From NCBI RefSeq assembly GCF_024807845.1, contig NZ_JANUEQ010000001.1:1420900-1484899 (forward strand): a stretch of 64,000 bases of DNA, given 5' to 3'. Under the pieces are notes generated by a model. The model did not search any database and was not told the DNA's origin. It saw only the letters and a list, made by a program, of their open reading frames with translations. Origin of the DNA: Klebsiella sp. BIGb0407 (lineage in GTDB: Bacteria; Pseudomonadota; Gammaproteobacteria; Enterobacterales; Enterobacteriaceae). The translations under genes were made by a program, and so were the position numbers. Of this stretch, positions 8,282 through 17,611 are shown piece after piece (the first letter of the stretch is position 1; each line of letters opens with the position of its first letter).

Positions 8282-9970
8282 ATGTCAATTGCATTGGGTC
8301 TGGATTTTGGCAGTGATTCTGTAAGGGCATTAGCCGTTGATTGTCAAAACGGGACTGAACTGGCCACCAGCGTCGAGTGGTATCCGCGCTGGAAGGACGG
8401 ACGCTACTGTAATGCGGCTAAAAATCAATTCCGTCACCATCCTCTGGATTATATCGAATCCATGGAGCGAGCCTTAGTTTCGGTTCTGGCTGAGCTCTCT
8501 CACGAACAACGGGCCGCTATTTCAGGTATTGGCGTGGATAGTACAGGCTCAACGCCTGCGCCGATTGATGCCAGCGGTAATGTACTGGCGCTGAATCCAG
8601 AATTCACCGATAACCCTAATGCCATGTTTGTGTTGTGGAAAGATCATACCGCTGTTGAAGAGGCCGATGAGATAACTCGTCTATGCCACCAGCCCGATAA
8701 GGTTGATTACTCGCGCTATATTGGCGGTACCTACTCCAGTGAGTGGTTCTGGGCAAAAATCTTGCATGTCACCCGGGTGGATGCCGCCGTTGCTGAGGCT
8801 GCCGTATCCTGGATTGAACTCTGTGACTGGGTTCCAGCCCTGCTCTCAGGTACCACACGTCCGCAGGATATTCGCCGCGGACGCTGTAGCGCCGGGCATA
8901 AAAGTTTATGGCATGAAAGCTGGGGAGGATTACCGCCCGCCTCTTTCTTTGATGAACTGGATCCAATAATTAATCAGCATCTTAGCCAGCCGCTGTTCAC
9001 TGAAACCTGGACTGCTGATATCCCTGTCGGCCACCTGAGCCCTGAGTGGGCTGCACGCCTTGGGTTATCTGAAAATGTCGTGATTTCTGGCGGAGCATTC
9101 GACTGCCATATGGGTGCAGTGGGTGCCGGAGCCCAGCCTAACACGCTGGTGAAAGTTATCGGGACATCCACCTGCGATATTCTGATTGCTGATTATACGA
9201 CCGTAGGCGAGCGGGCAATCAAGGGGATCTGTGGTCAGGTCGACGGTAGCGTTATCCCTGATTTTGTTGGCCTGGAGGCCGGACAGTCCGCCTTCGGTGA
9301 TATCTATGCCTGGTTTAGCCGCGTTCTCTGCTGGCCGCTGGACAGACTGGCGCAAGAACATCCTGAACTTAGTGAACAAATTAATGCCAGCAAAAAAGCT
9401 TTGCTCCCGGCGCTGACCGAAGACTGGGCAAAGCAGCCTTCACTGGAGCATCTGCCGGTGATCCTCGACTGGTTTAATGGCCGCCGCACACCCGATGCCA
9501 ACCAGCGTCTGAAAGGTGTTATCACCGATTTAAATCTTGCGACCGATGCGCCCGCTCTCTTCGGTGGACTTATCGCCGCAACAGCATTCGGAGCACGCGC
9601 CATTATGGAGTGTTTCACCGAACAGAATATTCCGGTGACAAACGTCATCACGCTGGGCGGTATCGCACGTAAATCACCGGTGATTATGCAGGTCTGCTGC
9701 GATGTGCTGAACCGCCCGGTACAGATTGCCGCATCCGATCAGTGTTGTGCTCTGGGCGCCGCTATCTTCGCTGCAGTCGCCGCGGGCTACCACCCCGATA
9801 TCTCCAGTGCCCAGAAAGCGATGGCCTGTCAAATCGAACGGACATTGCAACCTGTCCCTCAACGCGCTGAACAATTTGAACAGCTCTATCGCCGTTACCA
9901 GCAATGGGCCAACAGTGCAGAGCAACATTATCTTCCCCCAGTCCCTGCCCTTTCTGCTCGCGCAGACTAA
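8282..9970 (+). CDS. araB: Ribulokinase AraB
   Basis: 562 residues (E. coli 566). It is an FGGY-family kinase that phosphorylates L-ribulose to L-ribulose 5-phosphate. The N-terminus [18 protein letters not shown] is the ATPase phosphate loop; [13 protein letters not shown] and [13 protein letters not shown] near the C-terminus are family landmarks. The ATG follows CTGGAG by six bases. First gene of araBAD, 31 bases before araA, driven by the AraC/CRP-controlled promoter immediately upstream. Confidence 0.97.
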   Translation: MSIALGLDFGSDSVRALAVDCQNGTELATSVEWYPRWKDGRYCNAAKNQFRHHPLDYIESMERALVSVLAELSHEQRAAISGIGVDSTGSTPAPIDASGNVLALNPEFTDNPNAMFVLWKDHTAVEEADEITRLCHQPDKVDYSRYIGGTYSSEWFWAKILHVTRVDAAVAEAAVSWIELCDWVPALLSGTTRPQDIRRGRCSAGHKSLWHESWGGLPPASFFDELDPIINQHLSQPLFTETWTADIPVGHLSPEWAARLGLSENVVISGGAFDCHMGAVGAGAQPNTLVKVIGTSTCDILIADYTTVGERAIKGICGQVDGSVIPDFVGLEAGQSAFGDIYAWFSRVLCWPLDRLAQEHPELSEQINASKKALLPALTEDWAKQPSLEHLPVILDWFNGRRTPDANQRLKGVITDLNLATDAPALFGGLIAATAFGARAIMECFTEQNIPVTNVITLGGIARKSPVIMQVCCDVLNRPVQIAASDQCCALGAAIFAAVAAGYHPDISSAQKAMACQIERTLQPVPQRAEQFEQLYRRYQQWANSAEQHYLPPVPALSARAD

Positions 9971-10001
9971 CCGGCTGTGGCCGCCCTTTAAGGATAAAAC
10001 G

Positions 10002-11504
10002 ATGACTATTTTTAATAATTATGAAGTGTGGTTCGTGATTGGCAGTCAGCATTTATATGGCCCGGAAACGCTGCGTCAGGTCACTCAGCATGCTGAACAG
10101 GTAGTGAAGTCCCTGAACACCGACGCAAAGTTACCCTGCAAGCTGGTACTCAAGCCGCTCGGTATCCGTCCGGATGACATCACCGGCATCTGTCGTGATG
10201 CCAGCCATGATGAGAGATGTGCCGGGATGATCGTCTGGCTGCATACATTCTCGCCGGCAAAAATGTGGATTAACGGCCTCACTATCCTGAATAAACCGTT
10301 ATTACAGTTCCATACCCAGTTCAATGCGCAAATTCCGTGGGGCAGCATTGATATGGACTTTATGAACCTGAACCAGACCGCCCATGGCGGCCGTGAATTT
10401 GGCTTTATTGGTGCCCGCATGCGTCAGCAGCATAGCGTAGTGACCGGTCACTGGCAGGATCCGCAGGCTCATCAGCGTATTGGTTCATGGATGCGGCAGG
10501 CCGTTTCCAGACAGGATACCCGCTTACTTAAAGTAGCCCGATTTGGCGACAATATGCGCGAAGTTGCTGTGACCGATGGCGATAAAGTTGCCGCCCAAAT
10601 TAAGTTTGGCTTCTCAGTGAATACCTGGGCCGTGGGCGACCTGGTTGCGGTGGTAAATGCCGTCAGCGACGGAGATATCAGTGCCCTGGTCGATGAATAT
10701 GAACAAAGCTATCGCCTGACACCGGCGGCACAAATTCACGGTGATAAACGCCAGAATGTCATCGATGCGGCACGCATAGAGCTGGGAATGGAACGCTTCC
10801 TGAAAGAGGGAGGATTCCATGCTTTTACCACCACATTTGAAGATCTTCATGGCTTAAAGCAACTTCCGGGCCTCGCCGTACAGCGCCTGATGCAGAAGGG
10901 GTACGGGTTTGCCGGCGAAGGTGACTGGAAGACCGCTGCGCTGCTACGCATTATGAAGGTCATGGCGACAGGCCTGCCGGGCGGGACTTCGTTTATGGAG
11001 GACTACACCTATAACTTTGAGAACGGCAACGATATCGTCCTTGGTTCTCATATGCTGGAAGTGTGCCCGACTATTGCCACGGATGAAAAACCGATTCTCG
11101 ATGTGCAGTTCCTCGGCATTGGCGGTAAAGAAGATCCTGCTCGTCTTATTTTCGCCTCCAAAACGGGCCCGGCCGTGAATGCCAGCCTGATTGATCTCGG
11201 TGACCGTTTCCGCCTGCTGGTGAACTGCGTCGATTCGGTAGAGATGCCTCATGCCTTACCAAAACTGCCGGTCGCCAATGCGTTATGGAAAGCGCAGCCA
11301 GACCTGCCAACAGCTTCTGAAGCTTGGATCCTCGCCGGAGGCGCACACCATACGGTATTCAGCCACGCGCTCGATCTTGATGATATGCGTCTTTTTGCCG
11401 AGCTGCATGATATTGAAATTGCGGTTATCGACAATGATACACAGCTCCCTGCGTTTAAAGACGCCCTGCGCTGGAACGAAGTGTATTACCACTTTAAACG
11501 TTAA
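10002..11504 (+). CDS. araA: L-arabinose isomerase AraA
   Basis: 500 residues, identical in length to E. coli AraA. It converts L-arabinose to L-ribulose using a metal ion (usually Mn2+). The start [20 protein letters not shown] follows AAGGAT by six bases; a longer in-frame reading starting inside araB is rejected. Conserved metal-site neighbourhoods are visible, including [32 protein letters not shown] and [11 protein letters not shown]. Second gene of araBAD. A hairpin sits between its stop and araD. Confidence 0.97.
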   Translation: MTIFNNYEVWFVIGSQHLYGPETLRQVTQHAEQVVKSLNTDAKLPCKLVLKPLGIRPDDITGICRDASHDERCAGMIVWLHTFSPAKMWINGLTILNKPLLQFHTQFNAQIPWGSIDMDFMNLNQTAHGGREFGFIGARMRQQHSVVTGHWQDPQAHQRIGSWMRQAVSRQDTRLLKVARFGDNMREVAVTDGDKVAAQIKFGFSVNTWAVGDLVAVVNAVSDGDISALVDEYEQSYRLTPAAQIHGDKRQNVIDAARIELGMERFLKEGGFHAFTTTFEDLHGLKQLPGLAVQRLMQKGYGFAGEGDWKTAALLRIMKVMATGLPGGTSFMEDYTYNFENGNDIVLGSHMLEVCPTIATDEKPILDVQFLGIGGKEDPARLIFASKTGPAVNASLIDLGDRFRLLVNCVDSVEMPHALPKLPVANALWKAQPDLPTASEAWILAGGAHHTVFSHALDLDDMRLFAELHDIEIAVIDNDTQLPAFKDALRWNEVYYHFKR

Positions 11505-11511
11505 CTCAGGC

Positions 11512-11540
11512 AGCCCCTCTCTGAGGGGCTTCTTCTTTTA
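11512..11540 (+). terminator. Hairpin between araA and araD
   Basis: AGCCCCTC pairs with GAGGGGCT (8-bp stem, 3-base loop) followed by a T-rich run TCTTCTTTT that merges into the araD Shine-Dalgarno. It could be a partial terminator that lowers araD or a processing/stability element. The araD start is only 12 bases past the T-rich run, so full termination is unlikely. Confidence 0.5.
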
Positions 11541-11551
11541 AGGAGAACATC

Positions 11552-12247
11552 ATGTTTGAACAACTTAAACGCCAGGTTCTCAAAGCTAATCTGGCCCTGC
11601 CAGAACATAATCTGGTGACGCTCACCTGGGGTAACGTCAGTGCCGTCGATCGCGAGCAGGGAGTGCTGGTTATCAAACCTTCAGGCGTCGACTATCGCGC
11701 CATGAAAGCCGAGGATATGGTGGTTGTCAGTCTGGAAACAGGCAAAGTGGTCGAAGGGTCCAAAAAACCGTCGTCAGATACTCCGACTCATCGCCTGCTT
11801 TATCTGCGTTTTCCGAATATTGGCGGTATCGTTCATACCCACTCGCGTCATGCCACTATATGGGCGCAGGCCGGGCAAGCGATTCCGGCAACCGGAACAA
11901 CACAAGCTGATTATTTCTACGGTGCAATTCCCTGTACCCGCAAAATGACCGATGACGAAATTAACGGTGAGTATGAGTGGCAGACAGGCGAGCTGATCGC
12001 CAGTATGTTTGATGAGCGCGGAATCGACCCGATGCAGATACCCGGCGTACTGGTTCATTCTCACGGGCCTTTTGCCTGGGGGAGCAATGCTGAAGATGCG
12101 GTACACAATGCCATCGTCATGGAAGAAGTGGCTTATATGGGGATTTTCTGCCGCCAGCTAAACCCTGAGCTACCTGCTATGCAGCAGACATTGCTGGATA
12201 AACATTACTTGCGCAAACACGGCGCAAAAGCCTACTACGGGCAATAA
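11552..12247 (+). CDS. araD: L-ribulose-5-phosphate 4-epimerase AraD
   Basis: 231 residues as in E. coli. It is a class II aldolase-fold, Zn-dependent enzyme that converts L-ribulose 5-phosphate to D-xylulose 5-phosphate, the link to the pentose phosphate pathway. Conserved segments include [32 protein letters not shown] with the zinc-binding histidines, and [15 protein letters not shown] precedes the ATG. Last gene of araBAD. UlaF and SgbE are paralogues, but position in araBAD settles the identity. Confidence 0.97.
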   Translation: MFEQLKRQVLKANLALPEHNLVTLTWGNVSAVDREQGVLVIKPSGVDYRAMKAEDMVVVSLETGKVVEGSKKPSSDTPTHRLLYLRFPNIGGIVHTHSRHATIWAQAGQAIPATGTTQADYFYGAIPCTRKMTDDEINGEYEWQTGELIASMFDERGIDPMQIPGVLVHSHGPFAWGSNAEDAVHNAIVMEEVAYMGIFCRQLNPELPAMQQTLLDKHYLRKHGAKAYYGQ

Positions 12248-12287
12248 TCCGGAGGACTGGTTAAGAACCTCAGGAGTATTGAGATTC

Positions 12288-12527
12288 TTAGCCAGCGTTG
12301 CCACCATCACCGCCTTTACCTCCATCACCCCCTTTGCCTCCTTCACCACCTTTGCTTCCTTTGCCACCCTTTCCTCCTAACCAACCATTAGCACCGTCAG
12401 CTCCATTAGCTCCGTTAGACCCATTGGTTTGATGTGATGGAACAGGTGTTTTTTGTGCATAAGAAGTCGACACTGTAAAAATTGAGGAAAGCAAAATAAT
12501 TGCTATAAAACTTTTTTCCCTGTTCAT
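12288..12527 (-). CDS. Small glycine-rich exported protein
   Basis: 79 residues, not a family I can name. The N-terminus (MNREKSFIAIILLSSIFTVS, then AYAQ-like SYAQ) is a good Sec signal peptide with cleavage near residue 25. The remaining ~54 residues are almost only G, N, A, K, D and E: NGxNGA units followed by GGKGGKGSKGGEGG-type repeats. AAGGAC lies nine bases before the ATG, supporting translation. The codons give an imperfect short-period repeat rich in GGN GGN AAR. It stands alone between araD (convergent) and the Rpn gene. It could be a surface or matrix peptide or a precursor; no function is claimed. Confidence 0.6.
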   Translation of the reverse strand: MNREKSFIAIILLSSIFTVSTSYAQKTPVPSHQTNGSNGANGADGANGWLGGKGGKGSKGGEGGKGGDGGKGGDGGNAG

Positions 12528-12896
12528 TTCATTAGTCCTTTTTTAATCAAAACAAGATTAATCACCAATATGATTGCATTTTCAGAAGTAAAGTTCATAA
12601 ACAGCATCCTAAACCAGATCAAAATCACAAAATATCTTCATGGAGATAGTCAAACAACAGGGAGAGAAAAGTGCGTCATAGAATGTAAAAATCGTTTCCG
12701 AAAACGAATATCCATGCGAATCAGAGTACTGACACTCCGCATCGTATCTGGCAGACAAAAACAGTTTTTTTGATATATTTCGCTATTCAGGTGGTAAACA
12801 ATTTATCCGCTGTCGTTCAAGCAATCAGAAACCATAAATACAGTTCAATTTAATACGGTAATACTCAGGGAAGACCGTAGGTGCCACGGAAAAGGT
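12528..12896. other. Gene-free AT-rich gap upstream of the Rpn gene
   Basis: Nothing recognisable is coded here. It must contain the divergent start regions of the glycine-rich gene (minus) and the Rpn nuclease gene (plus). Short readings on the plus strand begin without a usable ribosome binding site and resemble nothing known. Confidence 0.4.
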
Positions 12897-13823
12897 ATGT
12901 CTGATAAGAAAGCAAAAGGAAGCGCAAAAAGTACTCCAACTCCGCATGATCTGGTTTTTAAACAGTTTTTAACCCACCCCGATACTGCCCGGGATTTTAT
13001 GCAACTGCATCTGCCAGCAGAGTTGCAAGCTATCTGTGATTTCAGCACGCTGAAACTGGAGTCTGGAAACTTTGTTGAGGAAGATCTGCGACCCTACTTC
13101 AGCGACGTACTTTATAGCCTGAAAACAACGGCCGCTGATAATTCGTATATCCATGTCCTTATCGAACACCAGTCCTCACCTGACAGGCATATGGCGTTCC
13201 GGTTACTTCGTTACGCAGTTGCTGCCATGCAACGTCATCTGGATGCCGGGCATAAAAAACTGCCGCTGGTGATACCCGTCCTGTTTTACACTGGTAAACG
13301 TAGTCCATACCCATATTCAACGCGATGGCTGGATGAGTTTAACCTCCCTGAACAGGCAGAAAGGCTCTACAGCGGCAATTTTCCACTGGTTGATATTACG
13401 GTGATACCTGATGAAGATATAATGCGCCACCGAAGTATGGCTGCACTCTCGCTGCTGCAGAAACATATTCATAGACGGGATCTCACAGAGCTGCTGGATA
13501 ACCTGGCGACCCTGCTCGTGACAGAATACATGACAGGACAGCAGCTAGTTTCACTGATAAACTATTTGGTACAGGCTGGTGAAACACCTGATGCAGAAGC
13601 CTTTGTACGTGAACTGGCACAACGCGCGCCACAACATGAGGATGCACTAATGACAATTGCACAACAGCTTGAACAGAGGGGCATTGAGAAAGGCATTGAG
13701 AAAGGCATTGAGAAAGGCAAACTTGAAGTTGCCCGAACCATGCTGGATAACGGTCTTGACCATAACACCATCATGAAATTAACAGGGCTGACCGAAGAAC
13801 ACCTTGCGCATCTCCGTCACTGA
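12897..13823 (+). CDS. Rpn-family PD-(D/E)XK nuclease (recombination-promoting nuclease / Transposase_31)
   Basis: 308 residues. The N-terminal domain starts PHDLVFKQFLTHPDTARDF and contains the nuclease motif D70-VLYSLK followed by HVLIE90-HQ92-SS, typical of the RpnA-E (YhgA-like) family. RpnA-E are Ca2+-stimulated DNases that promote RecA-independent recombination, and some act in phage defence as toxins. A helical linker precedes a C-terminal GIEKG repeat tract (three perfect 12-bp units at 13680-13715) and a small domain ending MLDNGLDHNTIMKLTGLTEEHL. Often misannotated as a transposase; no insertion-sequence ends are seen here. It stands alone beside the Ter locus. The exact Rpn subgroup is not assigned. 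Confidence 0.9.
   Translation: MSDKKAKGSAKSTPTPHDLVFKQFLTHPDTARDFMQLHLPAELQAICDFSTLKLESGNFVEEDLRPYFSDVLYSLKTTAADNSYIHVLIEHQSSPDRHMAFRLLRYAVAAMQRHLDAGHKKLPLVIPVLFYTGKRSPYPYSTRWLDEFNLPEQAERLYSGNFPLVDITVIPDEDIMRHRSMAALSLLQKHIHRRDLTELLDNLATLLVTEYMTGQQLVSLINYLVQAGETPDAEAFVRELAQRAPQHEDALMTIAQQLEQRGIEKGIEKGIEKGKLEVARTMLDNGLDHNTIMKLTGLTEEHLAHLRH
13650..13823 (+). CDS. Probable internally started C-terminal fragment of Rpn (RpnS-type antitoxin)
   Basis: An in-frame ATG at 13650 inside the Rpn gene is preceded by GAGGA with a 7-base spacer, better than the site of the full-length gene. It would give 57 residues, MTIAQQLEQRGIEKG... to the shared C-terminus, including the GIEKG repeats. In E. coli rpn genes, small proteins translated from internal starts at the same place block the full-length nuclease (work from the Storz laboratory). 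Here the site is seen directly; expression and inhibition are inferred. Confidence 0.55.
   Translation: MTIAQQLEQRGIEKGIEKGIEKGKLEVARTMLDNGLDHNTIMKLTGLTEEHLAHLRH
13680..13715 (+). repeat. Three perfect 12-bp tandem repeats inside the Rpn gene
   Basis: GGCATTGAGAAA is repeated three times exactly and encodes GIEK x3. Being a multiple of three, copy-number change keeps frame and alters only linker length in both the full protein and the internal product. Confidence 0.9.
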
Positions 13824-13991
13824 TTGTTCCCTGGTCTGCTCCCTGCCTGAAGAGCAGCTTATACTGATAAGACAGAGCAATATCTAGTTCAGCCTTCCAC
13901 CCATAGCGATGGAATAACTTCGCCACTGGATAATTTCTGACGGGCTTTGTGCACCTCTACCCGCCAAAAGTTAAAAGCTTTTTATTTTAAT

Positions 13992-15233
13992 TTAAAGAAT
14001 GCCTGTTGTTTTAGTCTCGTCAATCCAGGTTCTGAATTCCTCGAGTAAATCATCATACAATTTTTCATCGCTGATCGAACCAAAATCGTCCATCGCAAAA
14101 AAATGGGTATTATCGACACGTCGGTCGGTGAAATCATCAAGGTTCTTAAGAATACCGTAGTTTGAACCACCCAGCCCCACGAACTTCCAGAAAATAGGAT
14201 AGTTGGCGGAGCGGCGAATAGCATCCTTGATTGCCCGAGTTTTGCTTATTCCACCATCCGTAATAAAGACGATATAAACTGGAATCGTTGAATCTTTGAA
14301 ATAATCGATAATTTCTTCCATCACTGGCGGCTCATTATTCGTGCCTCCCAGGCCAGGCAGATTCTCCCATGCTGAGCGCTTTCCCGTACTCTGAATGGTT
14401 CTAATATAATCGTCTAAATTATCCAGGGTAACATTAGGGTATTTTTTGTGTTTCTCACCAAAACCCCAGACATCCATTTCGCCATCATCATCAAACTGCG
14501 CTGCAAGAACAGCGATACGGTCTAATACGGACTGAACGTTACCCTTTTTAAATTGACCGCTCATTGAGCCGGATGCATCCAGAACAAAAGCCACCGCGGC
14601 TTCCAGTGTATCCAGTTTGTTTTTTGCCAGGCTAACAGTCGCCTTTTTCGCCAGGCTTATAAGGCGTGGAGATTTACTTTCAAGTTTTTTCTCCAGACTG
14701 ATACGCGTTACTTCAGCGGGCTCTGGAGAAGGCTTAGCGACATCTACGCCAAAGCTAATCGCTAAGGGTTCAAGACCCCCATTAAAGCCCTGACCTAGTG
14801 CTCGAAGTTTCCAGGCCCCATTATGGCGATATACTTCAGCCAGAATGATCGCTTTTTCACTTCGTCCTTTCGTTTCAGTGTTAAATTCAGCAATGCCTGG
14901 TGCCTGTATGCTCAACAAAGTCAGGCCGCTAACCGTATCGTTACCGTCAATGACAACTGTAATGGCTATTTTGGCTATAGTGCCAGGAACACGATCCAGT
15001 GCTATTTCGACACTGGATTGTTGATGGCCGGTTACAAGCTTTACTGAACCTTCCGGGGATGACAGGTTATTATAAAAAATAAAATCCGTGTCGCCACTGA
15101 CTTTCCCCTGAGCATTCAACATAAATAAGCAAGTATCTGGCTCGCCATTAAAACCTGTTGTTGTAGGATACAATAGGTTCAGTTTGATAAAGGAACCCTG
15201 CAAAGGAATATTTTGTCCGGATTGTAATTTCAT
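13992..15233 (-). CDS. terF: TerF: TerD-family domain fused to a vWA domain
   Basis: 413 residues. Residues 1-165 form a TerD-like beta-sandwich ([46 protein letters not shown]). A basic linker with short ISL/SLAKK motifs follows. A vWA domain begins about residue 214 with an intact MIDAS D219-A-S221-G-S223 and later [10 protein letters not shown]. The ATG at 15233 has AGGG upstream; a TTG one codon earlier is less likely. TerF proteins are cytoplasmic partners in the Ter stress complex (tellurite, phage, colicin phenotypes on IncHI2 plasmids). It is separated from terD by 210 bases that contain a terminator and no terE. Confidence 0.9.
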   Translation of the reverse strand: MKLQSGQNIPLQGSFIKLNLLYPTTTGFNGEPDTCLFMLNAQGKVSGDTDFIFYNNLSSPEGSVKLVTGHQQSSVEIALDRVPGTIAKIAITVVIDGNDTVSGLTLLSIQAPGIAEFNTETKGRSEKAIILAEVYRHNGAWKLRALGQGFNGGLEPLAISFGVDVAKPSPEPAEVTRISLEKKLESKSPRLISLAKKATVSLAKNKLDTLEAAVAFVLDASGSMSGQFKKGNVQSVLDRIAVLAAQFDDDGEMDVWGFGEKHKKYPNVTLDNLDDYIRTIQSTGKRSAWENLPGLGGTNNEPPVMEEIIDYFKDSTIPVYIVFITDGGISKTRAIKDAIRRSANYPIFWKFVGLGGSNYGILKNLDDFTDRRVDNTHFFAMDDFGSISDEKLYDDLLEEFRTWIDETKTTGIL

Positions 15234-15391
15234 CAATATATACCCTAAGTAATTCCTGAATTAATAACTGTAATCACTGCCACTTTAATTTGGGTGCAAG
15301 TCTGACTGCCAACGTGAATATTGATAATATTGCAGGAATAACAGCCTAATTGAACTACCATCCTTCCTCTTTGCCATACCTGACACCCTAT
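15234..15391. repeat. Short degenerate palindromic-repeat remnant in the terD-terF gap
   Basis: TATACCCTAAGTAATTC (from 15240) is the typical end of an intergenic palindromic repeat common in Enterobacterales (ERIC/Yersinia-type ends, TATACCCTAAATAATTCGAG), quoted from memory. The rest is degenerate. It occupies the position where terE would be in the canonical terZABCDEF order. No terE coding remnant was recognised. Confidence 0.35.
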
Positions 15392-15416
15392 AAAAAACCC
15401 GGCATCATCGCCGGGC
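15392..15416 (-). terminator. Rho-independent terminator after terD
   Basis: On the minus strand GCCCGGC-GATGAT-GCCGGG is followed by TTTTTTA. The 6-bp GC stem and U-run lie about 30 bases beyond the terD stop codon. It should uncouple terF from terZABCD. Confidence 0.75.
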
Positions 15417-15443
15417 TTTCAATCTTATAGCAAGTGACTTCTG

Positions 15444-16022
15444 TTAAGAGGCATTGATACCGTACTGGGCACAAACAGATCCCAGTCCACCGGCATAACC
15501 CTGACCGACAGCCCTGAATTTCCACTCGGCATTGTGGCGATACAGCTCACCAAACAGCATTGCGGTTTCGGTAGACGCATCTTCTGTCAAATCATAGCGA
15601 GCAACCTCGGTCTGATTATCATCATTAACCAGACGAATAAAGGCACCAGAAACCTGGCCAAAACTCTGGCGACGGGTAGTCGCATCATGGATGGTGACAA
15701 CGAAGATAACCTTATCAACATCAGCCGGTACGGCATCCAGCTTAATTTTCAGCGATTCGTCATCACCATCACCTTCGCCGGTACGGTTATCACCGGTATG
15801 GGTTACTGAGCCATCTGAAGATGTCAGGTTGTTATAAAAGATAAAATCGGCGTCACTGCGAACTTTGCCATTTGCGGCCAGCAGAAATGCTGACGCATCA
15901 AGGTCAAAGTCCTGACCATCAGTTGAACGTGCATCCCAGCCAAGTCCCACCAGAACATTTTTCATTGTTGGTGCAGCTTTACTCAGGGATACGTTTCCGC
16001 CTTTGGAAAGAGAAACACTCAT
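15444..16022 (-). CDS. terD: Tellurium resistance protein TerD
   Basis: 192 residues, near-identical in pattern to plasmid-borne TerD. It is a beta-sandwich protein with bipartite Ca2+-binding loops: [11 protein letters not shown] near residues 38-48 and [13 protein letters not shown] at 77-89. It starts [15 protein letters not shown], the hallmark of the family, and ends [19 protein letters not shown]. TerD proteins are thought to form cytoplasmic/membrane-linked complexes with TerC and other Ter proteins under metal and phage stress. It lies 48 bases after terC and is followed by a terminator. The paralogue terE would normally be next and is missing. Confidence 0.95.
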   Translation of the reverse strand: MSVSLSKGGNVSLSKAAPTMKNVLVGLGWDARSTDGQDFDLDASAFLLAANGKVRSDADFIFYNNLTSSDGSVTHTGDNRTGEGDGDDESLKIKLDAVPADVDKVIFVVTIHDATTRRQSFGQVSGAFIRLVNDDNQTEVARYDLTEDASTETAMLFGELYRHNAEWKFRAVGQGYAGGLGSVCAQYGINAS

Positions 16023-16070
16023 AAAATAACCTCTTCGATTAGTGATGGGTTTAAGTTAACAGTTAGGGGA

Positions 16071-17111
16071 TTATTTCCCCTTGTTCTCTGAATCAGGTTG
16101 GCCTGGGAACATAATACTTGCAATGATCCCCAGTGCCAGGACACCCAGTACAACATACAGACTGGTCGTGGCAGCAATGCTGTAACCATGGTGCCAGATA
16201 TGATCTGTTGCATTAAGACCTAATTTTGCGGCAATAAAGAACAGCAGTACGATAACGGCTTTTTCCAGATGAACCAGATACTGCTTCAGTGCCTCAAGTA
16301 CAAAATACAACGTACGCAGACCGAGGATAGCAAACATCATTGCGCTGTAGACAATAAGCGGTTCACGACTGACAGCAATGATTGCCGGTACAGAGTCGAA
16401 TGCAAACATGACATCAGAAAGTTCAACCACCGCCACACACAGGAACAAAGGAGTGGCATACAAAGCGGCTTTTTTACCTCGACCAATAGTCACGTCACTG
16501 TTTTCTGGTTTTGCCAGTTCGGCATCCACTTCTTTCTGATTCAACAGAAATGCATGACCTGTCAGTTTCGGCCAGATAGGAAAGAAGCGTTTAACCATGC
16601 GGTACGCCAAGTGCTGGGAGTAATCTTCAATTTCGTCGTTGTCATCACCACTTTTCAGCATCATGACCGCAGTCCAGGCAACAATGATAGCGAAAATAAC
16701 TTCAACGTATGGCCCAAGGCTAAGCAGACTCGTACCAATGGCGACGAAAATACCCCTGAACACAATAGCGCCAATGACCCCCCAGTAAAGAACACGATGA
16801 CGATAGCGATCCGGTACCGCGAACCAAGAGAAGATAGCCATCATGACAAACAAGTTATCAACGGATAGTACTTTCTCCAGAGCGTAACCTGTCACGAACA
16901 GGCTTGCGACTTCGGCACCATGATGGACATAGAGGAAACCGGCAAATGCCATCGCAACTGCAACCCAGAATACAGACCAGAGTGCAGCACTCTTTAGAGA
17001 GATTGGCTTGTCATGTCGGTGCATAAACAAGTCAATCAAGATGGCACCGACTGATAAAGCAATAAAAACAATGACGGTTTCAGTCGGGAAACCAATATGT
17101 GTTGAAACCAT
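16071..17111 (-). CDS. terC: Integral membrane protein TerC
   Basis: 346 residues with about nine hydrophobic spans and the TerC-family landmarks GYALEKVLSVDNLFVMM, SDVMFAFDSVPAIIAVS and the charged cytoplasmic loop SGDDNDEIEDYSQH. TerC is the membrane anchor of the Ter complex; related proteins (Alx, MntP-like) move or handle Mn2+ or Ca2+. The acidic residues in the two ALEK/DN and FDS motifs sit within membrane spans, as expected for metal coordination. Between terB (22 bases upstream) and terD in the same operon. Confidence 0.95.
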   Translation of the reverse strand: MVSTHIGFPTETVIVFIALSVGAILIDLFMHRHDKPISLKSAALWSVFWVAVAMAFAGFLYVHHGAEVASLFVTGYALEKVLSVDNLFVMMAIFSWFAVPDRYRHRVLYWGVIGAIVFRGIFVAIGTSLLSLGPYVEVIFAIIVAWTAVMMLKSGDDNDEIEDYSQHLAYRMVKRFFPIWPKLTGHAFLLNQKEVDAELAKPENSDVTIGRGKKAALYATPLFLCVAVVELSDVMFAFDSVPAIIAVSREPLIVYSAMMFAILGLRTLYFVLEALKQYLVHLEKAVIVLLFFIAAKLGLNATDHIWHHGYSIAATTSLYVVLGVLALGIIASIMFPGQPDSENKGK

Positions 17112-17133
17112 TATTTACCCTTAGGGATTGAGA

Positions 17134-17589
17134 TCAGAGACCAAATTCAGCCGGTTCGAAGCCCAACGCGATAGCGATTTCACGCGCGGCAGTTTTCTCA
17201 TCCGGATCAAAATTACCGTCACTTTTCGCCACAGCAATACCCACTCGTAGTGCAAGCTGAGCCGCTTCAGGCTGATCTTTTAATGCCAGAATATATTTCA
17301 TGGTTTCGCCTTTACCAATTTCAACATCGAAATCAAAGCTCGAAACCAGCTTGTTAAAGAATTCGATAACCTCATTGGTATCAAAAACTTTTAGCTCTTC
17401 TGAAGAACGCAGAAAGCCCATCATTTTCTGTTTTTCTTCTGCGCTCACCCCGTCACTTGTTACGGCAATACGTGCACAAACGGCCACGGTTCCCTGCAAG
17501 AATTTTTTGTTTTTGAAGCGACTAACCTGGCGGGTCAGCTCATCCCGCCCTGAGCTAATGGCATTTTTTACTTTGTCGAAAAAACTCAT
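17134..17589 (-). CDS. terB: Tellurite resistance protein TerB
   Basis: 151 residues from MSFFDKVKNAISSGRDELTRQ; the ATG at 17589 has a GGAAAT-type site and agrees with known TerB length. It is an all-helical acidic-cluster protein with VAVCARIAVTSDGVSAEEKQK and, near the end, AVAKSDGNFDPDEKTAAREIA, two pseudo-repeated metal-binding helix pairs. TerB partners TerC at the membrane in plasmid Ter systems. A longer in-frame reading into terA is rejected. Confidence 0.95.
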   Translation of the reverse strand: MSFFDKVKNAISSGRDELTRQVSRFKNKKFLQGTVAVCARIAVTSDGVSAEEKQKMMGFLRSSEELKVFDTNEVIEFFNKLVSSFDFDVEIGKGETMKYILALKDQPEAAQLALRVGIAVAKSDGNFDPDEKTAAREIAIALGFEPAEFGL

Positions 17590-17611
17590 ACTGATTTCCT
17601 TGTTTGCTGTG

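Noticed and set aside
12897..13823. Transposase of an insertion sequence
   Set aside because: The family name Transposase_31 is misleading. No inverted repeats, target duplication or DDE motif are seen; it is an Rpn nuclease.
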